Source: Campylobacteraceae bacterium (lineage in GTDB: Bacteria; Campylobacterota; Campylobacteria; Campylobacterales; Sulfurospirillaceae). Taken from it: 6,316 bases of DNA. Location: positions 1 to 6,316 of the forward strand of contig JALUXQ010000218.1 of the NCBI GenBank assembly GCA_027013265.1. Reading direction: 5' to 3'. This document shows positions 5,670 through 6,316 of this stretch, in pieces. The translations under genes and the position numbers were made by a program. The notes beneath the pieces were generated by a model. That model did no database searches, was not told where the DNA came from, and worked only from the letters and a program-made list of their open reading frames with translations. The stretch's first letter is position 1. Each line of letters begins with the position of its first letter.

Positions 5670-5960
5670 ATGACAAAAAGTGATATATTAGAGTGCCTTA
5701 AAGATCATTATGAAAAATTTCATAATCAATATAGTGTGGAAAAAATAGGTCTTTTTGGAAGCTATGCGAGAGATGAAGCTGATGATGAGAGTGATATAGA
5801 TATATTTGTACAGATGCACCCGAAACTTTTAGATATGATAGCGATAAAACAACACTTAGAAGAGAGTTTTCGCAAAAAAGTAGATATTGTAAGACTACGA
5901 GACAAAATGAATCCTTATTTAAAGAAACGAATTTTAAAAGATGGCATCTATGCGGTATGA
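5670..5960 (+). CDS. mntA: MntA-type minimal nucleotidyltransferase, antitoxin of an MNT/HEPN pair
   Basis: The 96-residue protein has the defining GSX10DXD signature: G30-S31, then ten residues, then D42-I-D44, with the third carboxylate in VDIV (D72). Minimal nucleotidyltransferases of this type neutralise the HepT toxin by transferring AMP from ATP to a tyrosine next to the toxin's RNase motif; this is established for the Shewanella and Aphanizomenon pairs and inferred here. All catalytic acids are present, so the enzyme looks active. Start: ATG at 5670 has GAGG (5659-5662) at 7 bases, whereas the in-frame GTG at 5667 is too close. The hepT gene begins inside its last codons (11-base overlap), which suggests coupled translation. 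Kanamycin nucleotidyltransferase-like resistance enzymes share the motif but are much longer, so that reading is unlikely. Confidence 0.92.
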   Translation: MTKSDILECLKDHYEKFHNQYSVEKIGLFGSYARDEADDESDIDIFVQMHPKLLDMIAIKQHLEESFRKKVDIVRLRDKMNPYLKKRILKDGIYAV

Positions 5961-6316
5961 TAAAGAGTTGACTCTAGATATATTGGAGCAGATAAGGGAT
6001 GCATTAGTCGTTGTTAAAAAACGCTGTTGCTATGCAAAAAGTGCTGATGATTTTTGTTATAGTGAAGAGGGACAAGAGAAGCTCGATAGTATCTGTATGA
6101 AACTTATCGCTGTTGGAGAGAGTTTGAAAAATATAGACAGGCTAGCAGATAAAAAACTACTCTCTCAATACCCTCATATAAAATGGAAAGAGATTAAAGG
6201 AATCAGAGATATTTTATCGCATCACTATTTTGATTTGGATGCGGTTGTTATCTTTGACCTCTGCAATGACGAAATAGTCGAGCTGCTTACAGTAATCAAT
6301 CAAATGATTAAAGATA
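5950..6316 (+). CDS. hepT: HepT-type HEPN ribonuclease toxin (3' end outside window)
   Basis: From ATG at 5950 the frame stays open for 122 codons to the window edge, which is close to the usual family length of about 110-145 residues, so only a short tail should be missing. It is an all-helical HEPN-type protein with the catalytic RX4HXY motif R86-D-I-L-S-H91-H-Y93 intact, preceded by the conserved KWKEIKGIRD region and by KLIAVGESLK (51-60). HEPN toxins dimerise so that the paired motifs form an RNase site that cuts RNA, often tRNA. Y93 is the position that MntA modifies with AMP in studied pairs (family knowledge). Its start lies 11 bases inside mntA with no ribosome binding site of its own that stands out, so translation probably depends on mntA reading through. 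It is not a pseudogene as far as can be seen. Confidence 0.9.
   Translation, partial: MRYDKELTLDILEQIRDALVVVKKRCCYAKSADDFCYSEEGQEKLDSICMKLIAVGESLKNIDRLADKKLLSQYPHIKWKEIKGIRDILSHHYFDLDAVVIFDLCNDEIVELLTVINQMIKD

Overview
The window reads as ordinary chromosome of a Campylobacterota (epsilonproteobacterial) species, probably one of the free-living sulfur-oxidising types such as Sulfurimonas. This is an inference from AT-rich DNA, lysine/isoleucine-rich proteins, promoters with a clear -10 but little -35, and a ribB whose C-terminal half is a decayed GTP cyclohydrolase II domain as in Helicobacter and Campylobacter. No database search was possible.

Layout. The left edge holds the last 68 codons of a tyrosine recombinase (1-207). 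It stops 7 bases short of the CCA end of a convergent tRNA-Gln(UUG), which follows an initiator tRNA-fMet. Both tRNAs are on the minus strand behind a perfect TTGACA-17-TATAAT promoter. Divergent from them is a ribB-ybgC pair (478-1878): riboflavin precursor synthesis and a hotdog acyl-CoA thioesterase. Their convergent neighbours on the minus strand are a family 4 uracil-DNA glycosylase and a secreted protein of unknown function. These two overlap as ATGA and are probably translated together (1859-3711). A short divergent spacer (3712-3792) leads to a compact PIF1-type helicase (3793-5094), then 22 bases later a small exported FliL-like protein (5117-5503). After a 166-base gap with an imperfect inverted repeat comes an MntA-HepT (MNT/HEPN) toxin-antitoxin pair (5670 to the right edge). 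The hepT frame is still open where the window ends.

How the genes relate. Most of the window is housekeeping: translation initiation, glutamine decoding, riboflavin, uracil repair and a DNA helicase. The accessory parts sit at the two ends: a probable integrated element at the tRNA-Gln locus on the left and the toxin-antitoxin module on the right. Nothing here forms a clearly undescribed system. The least explained pieces are the periplasmic binding-fold protein coupled to the glycosylase, the FliL-like secreted protein behind the helicase, and the inverted repeat before mntA.
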